Shown: in pieces, positions 20,544 through 28,025 of the stretch
Layout: each line of letters starts with the position of its first letter
How positions within the stretch are numbered: the stretch's first letter is position 1
IMG/VR virus record: IMGVR_UViG_3300035698_020835
Coordinates: 1 to 37,658 of that record
Direction: 5' to 3' (one strand)
Length of the DNA stretch: 37,658 nucleotides
From: a virus
Translations under genes and position numbers: made by a program
Notes under the pieces: model-generated
Seen by the model: only the letters and a program-made list of their open reading frames with translations
What the model was told of the DNA's origin: nothing
Databases searched by the model: none

Positions 20544-21752
20544 ATGGGAGCAACTATCCTCGCAGACCTAGACGGTCTTTTAAAACGCCATTACGGCGGG
20601 AACTATATTGAAACACAGCAACAAACCGATCCTGATTTTATCAGCACCATGCCTCTCGCTGCAGATAAACCAGGTGGTGAAGACGGATCATTTCGCTTCG
20701 GCGTAAGAATGCAGCGCCGACAAAATGGTGGTGCTCAGAACCAAAGTGAGCAGTTCCGCGCAAATCGAACCGGTGTTCGTAAGCAGTCCTTAATTGCAGC
20801 AAAGATTAACATCTGGGCAATTGAATTAACCGGTTTTGCAATGACTCTCTCAAAGAGCCAGGTTGATGCGTTTGTATCAGGTATGGACGATGAGTTCGAA
20901 GACGCTCTGGCAGCCATGAAGAAAGATATGAACCGTCAAGCATTTGGTACAGGAAATGGAACGCTAACGCTTGTGAATGGTGCAGTAGCAGCATCAGCAA
21001 CCATCACAGTCGATTCCGTTCAATATTTCTTTGCTGGAATGACAATCGATATTTTCGATTCTGCAGGCACCACCAAGCAAGCTGCTGCCGTTGAAATTTC
21101 TTCGATTGATGAAGCTAACCTTCAGATCACGGTGGCATCCGCTGTAACGTGTGACGATAACGGCATCATTGTTCGAGAGAACATCAAGGACAGTTCGCCA
21201 GCCGAAGGTAAAGAGATGATGGGTCTCTTTGGTATTACCGACGATGGCACGGAGTTCACGACATTCCAAGGATTGTCACGAACTACGTATAGCCCAATCT
21301 GGCATGGTTCTATTACTGACGCTTCTAGCGCGCAGCTCACAAATGATCTTTTGCAGCGCTCATCTGATAAAGGTGAACGAGTTTCCGGCAAGAAGATTGA
21401 TACGGTAGTTTCTCACCGTAATCAGCGCCGTCAGTACCTTAACCTCACCACGCCTCAAAAGCGTTACCATGATGATAATCTTGATAGTGGCTTCGCGGCA
21501 CTTGATTGGAACGGTCATCGTTGGATGGTGTCTCATGACTGTCAGAAAGAAGTTGTGTATATGTACCCTAGAAACGCTGTGAAGCGCTATGAAACACACG
21601 CGACTCGTCTTGATGACACGGATGGGTCAACAGTTCACCGTATTCCTCGGACTGATACGTTTGAAGCGTATTATAAGAACTACGGGAACTGCGGAACGAA
21701 GCAGCCAAACTGCCTAGTCCGACTTGATAACCTTCAGACGTTGACAGACTAA
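20544..21752 (+). CDS. Major capsid protein
   Basis: A 402-residue protein immediately after the scaffold gene with AAAGGAG upstream. The N-terminal arm and E-loop region (FRFGVRMQRRQNGGAQNQSE) and the helix SKSQVDAFVSGMDDEFEDAL fit an HK97-fold capsid. Residues of about 135-200 form a beta-rich inserted domain (LTLVNGAVAASATITVDSVQ, AGMTIDIFDSAGTT), as seen in podovirus capsids with an added domain. The C-terminus has RNQRRQYLNL and YMYPRNAVKRYE. A terminator follows 23 bases after the stop, typical for a highly expressed capsid gene. Confidence 0.85.
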   Translation: MGATILADLDGLLKRHYGGNYIETQQQTDPDFISTMPLAADKPGGEDGSFRFGVRMQRRQNGGAQNQSEQFRANRTGVRKQSLIAAKINIWAIELTGFAMTLSKSQVDAFVSGMDDEFEDALAAMKKDMNRQAFGTGNGTLTLVNGAVAASATITVDSVQYFFAGMTIDIFDSAGTTKQAAAVEISSIDEANLQITVASAVTCDDNGIIVRENIKDSSPAEGKEMMGLFGITDDGTEFTTFQGLSRTTYSPIWHGSITDASSAQLTNDLLQRSSDKGERVSGKKIDTVVSHRNQRRQYLNLTTPQKRYHDDNLDSGFAALDWNGHRWMVSHDCQKEVVYMYPRNAVKRYETHATRLDDTDGSTVHRIPRTDTFEAYYKNYGNCGTKQPNCLVRLDNLQTLTD

Positions 21753-21775
21753 GCCAGCGTCTCTTAGCCTAAGTT

Positions 21776-21803
21776 GGGGGCTTCGGCCCCCGGCTTTATT
21801 TTG
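21776..21803 (+). terminator. Intrinsic terminator after the capsid gene
   Basis: GGGGGC-TTCG-GCCCCC (21776-21791) is a 6-bp GC stem closed by a stable UUCG tetraloop, followed by GGCTTTATTTTG. The T-tract is interrupted, so partial read-through to the downstream head and tail genes is likely. Confidence 0.7.
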
Positions 21804-21841
21804 ATTAAACGGATTTAACTTACTCAACAAAGGAAACCATC

Positions 21842-22297
21842 ATGAAAAGCTACTTTAAGATTGCCTTAGCAGCACTTTTAGTCTTCACCTGCTTTGCAGT
21901 TGATGCACTGGCTGTAACCTATACGGTGACAAGCCGTGAAGAATATACAGATGTTCTTGGAAACCAGAAAAAGCGCGTGATTGGAACCATTGCGTTTGAC
22001 TCTGATTATCCTTGTAACACCACAACCGGTCGATGCGGTGAGTATCTTGTTCCAAACCAAATTGGAATGACAAGCATTGACATTTTGAGCGTACACGCCA
22101 ACGAAACAGTTGGTAATGCGTCGAATGAAGGTATTTTTAGCTGGGCTTACCATCCTAACGGAACTGCAGGGAATGGAAGCGCAGGCGCCTTGCGTGCTTA
22201 TTATGACGATGGGACGGGTATTGGAAACGCAGTATCAGCGCCAACATACGATCTTGCGGCGCTTGACGCAGTGCCGTTTATGGCGATCGGCAGATAA
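21842..22297 (+). CDS. Virion-region protein with an N-terminal signal peptide
   Basis: A 151-residue protein. The first 24 residues are a textbook secretion signal: MKSYFK, a hydrophobic core (IALAALLVFTCFAVD) and an A-L-A cleavage site before VTYTV. The mature part (VTYTVTSREEYTDVLGNQKK, RVIGTIAFDSDYP, NQIGMTSIDILSV) is beta-rich and resembles the small minor head/decoration proteins usually found right after capsid genes, which normally lack a signal. A relative of those proteins has apparently gained, or been fused to, a signal sequence. Export to the periplasm is predicted, but the leader could instead be a membrane tether. Confidence 0.65.
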   Translation: MKSYFKIALAALLVFTCFAVDALAVTYTVTSREEYTDVLGNQKKRVIGTIAFDSDYPCNTTTGRCGEYLVPNQIGMTSIDILSVHANETVGNASNEGIFSWAYHPNGTAGNGSAGALRAYYDDGTGIGNAVSAPTYDLAALDAVPFMAIGR

Positions 22298-22791
22298 TGT
22301 TGATGCTTCCGGGTGGCATTCAGGCCCTCAAAACGCAAGACTGTTCCGAGGATTTTATCCAGGAATTGAAGGCGTATGATGATTGCCTGAATGCGACTCG
22401 TGATGTTGAAGCAAACAAAATTTATGTCTGGGCCGTGAGAAAGGGCAAACAAGTCCATGAACTCACGGTCCAGCGTAATTTTGGGGAACTTTGGCCAGAA
22501 GTGGAACGTAAGACAATCAAAAAGCTCCGGGATTGTGATGTGTGGAAGAATTTCAAGAGCGCGGATGAATTTGATGATTACCTCTTTGACAAAGAAAATG
22601 AGCACAGACAGAAGCTCAAAGCAAAGAACAAACAGGATCGCATAAGCCGCCTTAAGGAAGATCGATATGCCTTTGAAGCTGCGGTTTGGAATGCCCAAAA
22701 TGGAAGACTTACACGCGACCAAGTGCTCCCCTATAAAATCCCAAGCAATGCTCCAACAAAGGGAATCGGGAAACCTGAGCGCGTGGTTTAA
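22297..22791 (+). CDS. Hypothetical charged protein, 164 residues
   Basis: The ATG overlaps the previous stop (TAATG) with no separate ribosome site, so translation is probably coupled. The protein is charged and helical (KTIKKLRDCDVWKNF, ENEHRQKLKAKNKQDRIS), with three Cys residues in the first half. I do not recognise it. It lies between the capsid and connector genes, so a head-completion role is possible. Confidence 0.6.
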   Translation: MLMLPGGIQALKTQDCSEDFIQELKAYDDCLNATRDVEANKIYVWAVRKGKQVHELTVQRNFGELWPEVERKTIKKLRDCDVWKNFKSADEFDDYLFDKENEHRQKLKAKNKQDRISRLKEDRYAFEAAVWNAQNGRLTRDQVLPYKIPSNAPTKGIGKPERVV

Positions 22792-22836
22792 TAACAGTGA
22801 AACTTAAACAATGCTAAAAGCATAGGGAGATACACC

Positions 22837-23409
22837 ATGATACTTTGGAATACTTCAGGGAAACTTGTACAGGGAAAATTCGACGGAAAAGTCTTTACCT
22901 TTCAACCCGACGAGAACGACGGCTGTAAGCGTCGCATTGGCGAAGATGTTATCGTCAACCATCTTTATTTTAAATTATGCACCTATGGCATTGTGAAGCT
23001 TCCAGATGATGGCATCACGGACGAATTGATCAAATCCGAGCGCCTCAAAGGAATCAAGGCTCGTCGCAAGATGCTTGAGGGTCGCCTCAGAAACTATAGG
23101 ACAATGAACAAGGAGCGCGAAGCTGCAAAGCTATCGCCAGAGCAACCAACAGACATCATTATTGAGACCTGTGAGGAGCTTGACCAAGTTGATGCAATCC
23201 TTAAAACGATCAACAAGGCTGCGTTTGAGTCTGTGGACCGTCGTCTCAACACACTCCCAGAGGAAACCGCTGAAGATAATATCAATCAGCGCGAATTGAA
23301 AGTGGAGACAGGCACCTCAAGATCTCGCGTCACCGGGGGAAAACCTGTGGCTAAACCCAAAACAAAACAAAAAACCGGGATCAAAGAACCGGCAAAGGTT
23401 GCCAGCTAA
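22837..23409 (+). CDS. Hypothetical protein, 190 residues
   Basis: Begins MILWNTSGKLVQGKFDGKVF, with a small beta-rich start, then a helical charged middle (KGIKARRKMLEGRLRNYRTM) and a basic, disordered Pro/Lys-rich tail (KPVAKPKTKQKTG). GGGAGA precedes the ATG. The stop overlaps the connector gene start (TAATG). No known family recognised. Confidence 0.65.
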   Translation: MILWNTSGKLVQGKFDGKVFTFQPDENDGCKRRIGEDVIVNHLYFKLCTYGIVKLPDDGITDELIKSERLKGIKARRKMLEGRLRNYRTMNKEREAAKLSPEQPTDIIIETCEELDQVDAILKTINKAAFESVDRRLNTLPEETAEDNINQRELKVETGTSRSRVTGGKPVAKPKTKQKTGIKEPAKVAS

Positions 23410-24290
23410 TGTTGCATTTACCATCGATTAGAAATTACGTCCGAGGTGATTTCAATCAGTCCATCGCGACTGGTTTTATCAGTGAGGACGACATTGATCG
23501 CTGGGCAAATAGCGGCTACAAGCTCTATTTGATTGCTCTCATCCGCTGCAAACAGGGATTCTTCGAGCGCAAGAAAACCTATGCGCTTGTGGCAAACCAG
23601 GAAAACTATGCTCTTCCCTCGAACTTCTCAGGCGAGCGTTCCGTAATTGGAATGACTCGCCTTGAGAGGGTTCTTTCAAACTCCTTCGTGCCTCTCTCAA
23701 AACGAAAACGATATGAACAAGCAAATGCTTCATCTGCAGCGGTAGGCGCAGACAGTTATCTCCCGACCTGGGATCTTCGAGGTTCTGACATTATCCTTGA
23801 GCCAGCCCCGGCTAGCGCAGAAGCCGCCGCGCTTCAACTCTTCTACCAAGGAATGCCGCCAGAGCTAAGAGCTGCAAACCTTGTGAGCGCAACAGCCACA
23901 ACAGCGGTGCTTGATACTGGCGCAGACCCACGTGATGATTATTACAACGATGCCCTGGTGCATATTGTTTCTGGGACCGGTGCGGGGCAAACCAAAACCA
24001 TTGCTGATTACGTGGGAACCACCAAAACAATCACAGTCACGACCTGGACCGTCACCCCGGATCACACAAGCGTTTACTCCATTTTGATTGACCAAGACTT
24101 CCCGGAGCCCTTTAAAGAACTCATTCCTATGTATGCTTGCAAACGAGCTTTTCTTAAAGAACGCTCTCGGGGCGTCACTCTCAGCTATGACAAGCAAGCA
24201 CTCAAGGAACTTGAAGACGATTTCAAAGCAACTTACAAAGTAAGAACTGAAGCTAGAACATTCGCTGAACCCTGGAATATAGAAATTTAA
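23409..24290 (+). CDS. Head-tail connector/adaptor protein
   Basis: A 293-residue protein. The N-terminal part (EDDIDRWANSGYKLYLIALI), then KKTYALVANQENYALPSNF, is a pattern familiar from podovirus adaptor proteins that bind beneath the portal. A beta-rich insertion (about 155-225, Thr/Val-rich, with SGTGAGQTKTIADYVGTTKT) resembles small Ig-like or fibre-type domains. The C-terminal helix (KELEDDFKATYKVRTEAR) completes the typical fold. Start is TAATG-coupled to the preceding gene. The insertion is the only unusual part. Confidence 0.7.
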   Translation: MLHLPSIRNYVRGDFNQSIATGFISEDDIDRWANSGYKLYLIALIRCKQGFFERKKTYALVANQENYALPSNFSGERSVIGMTRLERVLSNSFVPLSKRKRYEQANASSAAVGADSYLPTWDLRGSDIILEPAPASAEAAALQLFYQGMPPELRAANLVSATATTAVLDTGADPRDDYYNDALVHIVSGTGAGQTKTIADYVGTTKTITVTTWTVTPDHTSVYSILIDQDFPEPFKELIPMYACKRAFLKERSRGVTLSYDKQALKELEDDFKATYKVRTEARTFAEPWNIEI

Positions 24291-24308
24291 TAATCGGAGG
24301 AGACTACC

Positions 24309-24710
24309 ATGCCAGTAAACAATCAAATCGAAGGAAGAAGTTCAAACGGAAACATCATTGAAGAAGCAGCGCGAAAGAAACGCTCAGAGGCGGGTCGCTA
24401 TTACTCATCCGGGGCAGTGGGAATTGCCACGGGCCAGACCAATCGAGCTCTAAGCACTGACTTCTCAACATTCTTTACAGAGCTTGACGGCGTTTGTAAT
24501 GTCTTTGAGATCTATACCGACCAAGCAATCACGCTCAGGGTTAGGACCAAAGCTTACCCGCTCGTTGCAGACAAGGCGACTGCATCTATTGACGCCATCA
24601 CATTAACCGCCAACGCACGGCGCACGATTGACTTCATCTCAGACATTGTTGAGATCTACATCACAAACGCGTCTGGGAGCACAGCTAATATTGACGTAGT
24701 AGGCGTTTAA
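24309..24710 (+). CDS. Small virion-region protein, 133 residues
   Basis: Begins MPVNNQIEGRSSNG with CGGAGG upstream. A basic helical start (EEAARKKRSEAGRYYSS) leads to a beta-rich Ala/Thr/Ile domain (DQAITLRVRTKAYP, IVEIYITNASGSTAN). It looks like a minor structural subunit. The role is unknown. Downstream is the long coiled-coil gene. Confidence 0.6.
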   Translation: MPVNNQIEGRSSNGNIIEEAARKKRSEAGRYYSSGAVGIATGQTNRALSTDFSTFFTELDGVCNVFEIYTDQAITLRVRTKAYPLVADKATASIDAITLTANARRTIDFISDIVEIYITNASGSTANIDVVGV

Positions 24711-24737
24711 ATAAATTCTTTAATCGGGAGGACCACC

Positions 24738-25616
24738 ATGCCAGAAACAAAATTCACCAGCGAAAATGTAGCCGACCTTCAGAAATCGTGGGAGTTCCTT
24801 ACTGAAGACCTAAAGCGTCTCCGAAAGGAACACAAGAAACTCTCTGAGATAGTCTCCAAAGGGCAGGCGTCTCTTGATGTTAAGGCTCAAAAGCGACAAG
24901 AGGAGATTGTTGAGCACGAGATCCGTCTTGAGAAAAAGCGCGGAATCTTTGAAAAGACCAAGAAGGAAAACCAAGCGCTTGTGACTGAGCTTAGTCTCCG
25001 CGAGCAAGCAGTATACAACGCCCTCGAGAAACTAGGCCATGAACGCGCAGAGCTGAGCGAGCTTGAGCGCAAAGCCATAAGATCGCAAACTCTTGCATCC
25101 AAGCGCTTAAATGAGGTTAAGACAGAGCGCCTCGAGTGCATTGTTGCGAAAAAAGAGGTCGGGCTCAAAGAGGCGGCGTTTAAGAAAAAAGAAAATGCAC
25201 ACATGGCGTTTGTAAGTAGGTTTAACGACTCCGAGAAGAAAAGAGTTGCTTATCTCGATGAGCAAGAAGCCAAACTTGTTAAGCTTGAAAAGAAATTGAA
25301 CGGCACGTCAAACACGCTTGACGATCGAAAAACAGATCTTGATAATTTCAAAGATAACCTCACAGGAATTGCCAGCGGTCTTACTACAGAGAGCAAAGAG
25401 ATTCAAACAAAGCTAGAAGAGGTTGCAGAACAGTTTGCAAAGCTCAATAAACGTCAGTCTGAGGTAGATCAACAAGAGGAGGTACTCGAGGGCACACGCG
25501 CCAACTTGAAGGCGCTAAAAGAGCAACTAGTCGTCAAAGAGGGCAAAATGAGGGGCGTGATTAAGCGCGAATCTTTGCTCGAAAAACACCCGGACCTTGC
25601 CGATGTTGAAATATAA
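24738..25616 (+). CDS. Long coiled-coil protein
   Basis: A 292-residue protein, almost all heptad-repeat coiled coil (KRLRKEHKKLSEIVSKGQAS, LEKKRGIFEKTKKENQALV, and so on), with no enzymatic motif. GGAGG precedes the ATG. Length is about 35-40 nm if fully extended. Position between the connector and the lysis region suggests a virion rod, a tail-associated or an ejection-accessory protein, but rods of this type are also used for length control. No family recognised. Confidence 0.7.
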   Translation: MPETKFTSENVADLQKSWEFLTEDLKRLRKEHKKLSEIVSKGQASLDVKAQKRQEEIVEHEIRLEKKRGIFEKTKKENQALVTELSLREQAVYNALEKLGHERAELSELERKAIRSQTLASKRLNEVKTERLECIVAKKEVGLKEAAFKKKENAHMAFVSRFNDSEKKRVAYLDEQEAKLVKLEKKLNGTSNTLDDRKTDLDNFKDNLTGIASGLTTESKEIQTKLEEVAEQFAKLNKRQSEVDQQEEVLEGTRANLKALKEQLVVKEGKMRGVIKRESLLEKHPDLADVEI

Positions 25617-26118
25617 AAACCTAATTATCCTTTTTGTAGTAATGCTTCTAGCCTCCAACTCGGAGGCTTTTTCTCGTGAAACACGCTTCTTGCTTGTGCA
25701 GACAGAAGATGAAGTCACCGAGATTATGAACGCTCACACCATCATCGTCACAGACGGAACACTCACCGAACCCGACCCTGGTGTCGCTCAGATTGATATT
25801 AGCGCTGGCGGCTCGGCATGTGACAATACAGTTTATGGCGCTGGCTGGAACGGAGACACCACAGATTCCGCTTGTAAAGATGCTCTTTATGACAAGATTG
25901 AGACGATTGCTTCAGGGGGTGAGGTAAACACCGCGAGCAATCTCGGTGGAGGTCTTGCTAATTATGATTCAAAAAGTGTCGCTGACTTAAGGTTTAACAC
26001 CTTCGCCGCCGCTGATTTTGATCTTGTTGCAAATCTAATCACTATTGACGCTGCTTATAACGCGCCCACAGCGTCAGCAGGCGGATCAACATTTAAACCG
26101 CAAGTGATAATTGCATAA
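25603..26118 (+). CDS. Signal-peptide-bearing fibre-like protein
   Basis: A 171-residue protein from ATG 25603 (an upstream TTG at 25597 is possible), overlapping the coiled-coil gene by 14 bases. The start MLKYKNLIILFVVMLLASNSEA is a strong signal peptide. The mature part includes NTASNLGGGLANYDSKSVAD and LVANLITIDAAYNAP, as in phage tail-fibre repeats. A perfect terminator hairpin is embedded in the signal-peptide codons (25650-25672). No clear ribosome site is present. Function unknown; it may be secreted or membrane-tethered. Confidence 0.55.
   Translation: MLKYKNLIILFVVMLLASNSEAFSRETRFLLVQTEDEVTEIMNAHTIIVTDGTLTEPDPGVAQIDISAGGSACDNTVYGAGWNGDTTDSACKDALYDKIETIASGGEVNTASNLGGGLANYDSKSVADLRFNTFAAADFDLVANLITIDAAYNAPTASAGGSTFKPQVIIA
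25650..25672 (+). terminator. Intrinsic terminator inside a signal-peptide coding region
   Basis: AGCCTCC (25650-25656), 5-base loop, GGAGGCT (25662-25668), then TTTTTCT: a perfect 7-bp stem with a T-tract. It lies 34 bases after the coiled-coil gene stop and inside the next gene, where its bases encode the Ala-Ser-Asn-Ser-Glu-Ala cleavage region of a signal peptide. Confidence 0.65.
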
Positions 26119-26162
26119 GAAAAGGAATCTAATATGAAAACAAAACTCATCTAAAGGAGAAC

Positions 26163-26483
26163 ATGGACAACTTCTTAGACATCGCAGGCAACGCAACGCT
26201 TTATAGCCTGATCGGCTTCACCTCGATCATGCTCATCATCATGGCCGTTCGTAAGGCGTGGTATTGGTTCACGGTGTTCAGCGGGATAGCGGGCTGTGTG
26301 GTTGCGGGTGAGATCACTAGTTACATCTTCCGCGACAAATCAATTAGTACTCAATACGGCGAATGGATTGCGGCTGACCCCTTCTGGGCTTGGACCGCGC
26401 TCATTTGCTTTCTAATCGCAATGATCTCGCTCGTCATACATCTCGCGGCCTACGGGTTGCGGAAGAAAAACAGGGGTAAGTAA
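26163..26483 (+). CDS. Three-helix membrane protein of the lysis region
   Basis: A 106-residue protein with three hydrophobic segments (about residues 12-30, 34-52 and 72-96), a charged C-terminus (RKKNRGK) and AAAGGAG just before the ATG. Size and topology fit a class I holin, but no holin family is recognised by sequence. It starts a run of very closely spaced small membrane-protein genes. Confidence 0.6.
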   Translation: MDNFLDIAGNATLYSLIGFTSIMLIIMAVRKAWYWFTVFSGIAGCVVAGEITSYIFRDKSISTQYGEWIAADPFWAWTALICFLIAMISLVIHLAAYGLRKKNRGK

Positions 26484-26735
26484 ATGGCACAAGAGATGAA
26501 GCAATTTGGTCAGAGCTGGAAAGTATTTATTTGGGGTGTGGGAATAGTGTTTATGGCGGGAAGTGCGTATGCCGGATACCAGCACCACGGCAACAGACTC
26601 GACCAGCTAGAGGAAACCACCCGGAAAGACCATGACACGCTCGTGCGCGTTGAACAATCCATGGAGTATGTCAAATCAAATGTTGACCAGTTACGTCAAG
26701 GTCAAAGGATGATTCTACAGAAACTAGGTAGTTGA
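26484..26735 (+). CDS. Membrane-anchored coiled-coil protein
   Basis: An 83-residue protein: one transmembrane helix at about 13-33 (VFIWGVGIVFMAGSAYAG), then a coiled coil (LDQLEETTRKDHDTLVRVEQ). The start is immediately after the previous stop. This resembles hemolysin XhlA-like or spanin-like phage proteins that act at the inner membrane. It could be an i-spanin, but the more usual order would place it nearer the lipoprotein. Confidence 0.6.
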   Translation: MAQEMKQFGQSWKVFIWGVGIVFMAGSAYAGYQHHGNRLDQLEETTRKDHDTLVRVEQSMEYVKSNVDQLRQGQRMILQKLGS

Positions 26736-26821
26736 TGACTCGTTTTGAAAGAATTAAAATTGCAATGAGTACAATATGGTTCGGGATAAAGAGCTTATTT
26801 CGCGCCTTAACCGGGAGGTAA
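26735..26821 (+). CDS. 28-residue amphipathic peptide gene
   Basis: The ATG overlaps the preceding TGA (TGATG) and the TAA ends one base before the next gene's ATG, so the gap between neighbours is filled exactly. The peptide (MTRFERIKIAMSTIWFGIKS... ending LTGR) would form a cationic amphipathic helix. The GGGAGG ribosome site of the next gene is inside its last codons. It is either a lysis-cassette micropeptide or a translational-coupling spacer. Confidence 0.4.
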   Translation: MTRFERIKIAMSTIWFGIKSLFRALTGR

Positions 26822-26822
26822 C

Positions 26823-27011
26823 ATGGATAAGATTACAGACCTAATCAATTTAGTGAAAGATCATTGGGTGGAGATTGGTGTTGTAGTGTTTGCCGTCCAT
26901 ACCGCAGCAAAAGCGATAACTGATATTACAGAGACAAAAAAAGATGATGCCGTAATTGCAAAAATTGGGCAATTCTTAGGCTATATCTTTGTTGGAAAAA
27001 GAGTTAAATAG
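26823..27011 (+). CDS. Holin-like single-pass membrane protein
   Basis: A 62-residue protein: an N-terminal amphipathic stretch, HWVEIGVVVFAVHTAAKAI as a transmembrane helix, a charged connector with KKDDAVIAKIG, and FLGYIFVGKRVK as a second hydrophobic helix. The W-x-EIG ... H-x-x-AK-x-I ... KDDA pattern is shared with small phage holin-like proteins. GGGAGG precedes the ATG. Stop and next start overlap (TAGTG). Confidence 0.6.
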   Translation: MDKITDLINLVKDHWVEIGVVVFAVHTAAKAITDITETKKDDAVIAKIGQFLGYIFVGKRVK

Positions 27012-27217
27012 TGCCTACTCTGACTTACTTTATTGCGGGGGCGATATTCTTTGTAGCGTATATCGTCTTCCGCATTTTTAAATCACGCGATGTTAAAGAA
27101 GCTGAACGAAGGAAGGCCATCGATGAGGTTGCAAAGAAACTTGATCAAGATGCTGAGTCCATGTCTCTTATTGATATTCGTAATCACTTACGGGAACTTC
27201 ACCGTTTAAACCGTTGA
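27011..27217 (+). CDS. Inner-membrane spanin-like protein
   Basis: A 68-residue protein starting with GTG 27011 (shared with the previous TAG). An N-terminal signal-anchor (YFIAGAIFFVAYIVFRIF) is followed by a charged coiled coil (KEAERRKAIDEVAKKLDQDA). That is the topology of an i-spanin (Rz type). A predicted lipoprotein is encoded just downstream, as expected for the o-spanin partner. Spanin assignment is by topology only. Confidence 0.55.
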   Translation: MPTLTYFIAGAIFFVAYIVFRIFKSRDVKEAERRKAIDEVAKKLDQDAESMSLIDIRNHLRELHRLNR

Positions 27218-27242
27218 TTAGTTTAATCTCTTAACTTAAAAT

Positions 27243-27422
27243 ATGCTTCTAAATAAGGGGCATGTATGGAGTCAAACAGGTAAGATTAAAGTTAAATCAT
27301 GTTCAAATTGCGGTGGAGAATCAAACCTTGAAAAACATCACGAAAACTATAAAAAACCACTTGACGTTGTTATTCTTTGCCGTGCTTGTCATTGGAATTT
27401 GCACAGGCTGCGCAAAAAATAA
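27243..27422 (+). CDS. HNH-like zinc protein, out of frame with the lipoprotein gene
   Basis: A 59-residue protein. CSNCGGESNLEKHHENYKKP is followed by LDVVILCRACHWNLH, giving C20-x2-C23, H32-H33, C46-x2-C49, H50 and H54. This closely follows the small phage HNH/zinc family ('CxxCG ... HHxDYxxPLxVxxLCxxCHxxxH'). It has no evident ribosome site, and its N-terminus is shorter than usual, so it may be truncated. It is dual coding with the lipoprotein gene over 27328-27422, in the -1 frame. Both frames look protein-like. Confidence 0.55.
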   Translation: MLLNKGHVWSQTGKIKVKSCSNCGGESNLEKHHENYKKPLDVVILCRACHWNLHRLRKK

Positions 27423-27558
27423 AGAAGTGATGGACGAATATACCGTGAGCGTCGCCGAGCATCAAATTGAGATCGATGGCGAGAAATTCTCATGCTTCGA
27501 CAAGAAAGCTCTCAAGGCAATGTTTGCTTGTGAAGTTGAATACGTGAGGGCACATTGA
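27328..27558 (+). CDS. Predicted lipoprotein, o-spanin-like
   Basis: A 76-residue product from TTG 27328, with GGAG ending 9 bases upstream (ATG 27262 is an alternative, giving 98 residues). A basic n-region (KNITKTIKNH), a hydrophobic core (LTLLFFAVLVIGI) and CTGC form a type II signal; the lipobox has Cys where Leu is usual at -3. The mature part is short and has two more Cys (SCFDKK, FACEVEY). It follows the i-spanin-like gene. Its signal-sequence codons are read in another frame by the HNH-like gene. Confidence 0.55.
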   Translation: MKNITKTIKNHLTLLFFAVLVIGICTGCAKNKEVMDEYTVSVAEHQIEIDGEKFSCFDKKALKAMFACEVEYVRAH

Positions 27559-28025
27559 TACAACAAATCCTAGCAGCGCTGCAACCCACATTCATTTTTG
27601 CTTTGTGTTATTCACTCGCCGGGAGGACGGAAGTCACGCTCGGGGTCAGGAGATACTTAGGATGGGGATTATTCGTAGCATTTGCGAGTATTTACAATTT
27701 CTCTTCGTACTGGCAGCTCTTGTGCTATGGGCCGCTCTTGATAGCTTTGCATCTTTCCTATGGCGTAGAAAATGACAGTGACGTTCTTAAGAAAATCCTT
27801 AAGAGATTACTGGTGGGCGTCGTGGCGGGCCTTACTGGTCTTTCTCTTGGCATCGTGCTTGATGTATGGTATCTCGGGGTCGCTCAGTTTATCCTTGCAG
27901 TGCTTGGCAGTGTGGTGCTTGGTGTATTCAATCCTTTTAAGGCTTGGATAGAAGAAGCAAGCATTGCAACCTTGTATGTTATATTAATCCCAATGATGAA
28001 AATTTTGGTGATGCATGCCTCTTGA
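27555..28025 (+). CDS. Multi-pass membrane protein, 156 residues
   Basis: The TTG start overlaps the previous TGA (TTGA). Four to five hydrophobic segments are visible (for example PTFIFALCYSLAG, LLVGVVAGLTGLSLGIVLDV, FILAVLGSVVLGVF). No family recognised. It might be a second holin, an antiholin or a membrane exclusion protein. The stop overlaps the tail gene by 11 bases. Confidence 0.6.
   Translation: MIQQILAALQPTFIFALCYSLAGRTEVTLGVRRYLGWGLFVAFASIYNFSSYWQLLCYGPLLIALHLSYGVENDSDVLKKILKRLLVGVVAGLTGLSLGIVLDVWYLGVAQFILAVLGSVVLGVFNPFKAWIEEASIATLYVILIPMMKILVMHAS

Noticed and set aside
26134-26154. Six-codon frame MKTKLI with a ribosome site, just before the three-helix membrane gene
   Set aside because: Too short to judge. 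It could be a leader or a remnant of a lost start, and the next gene has its own AAAGGAG.
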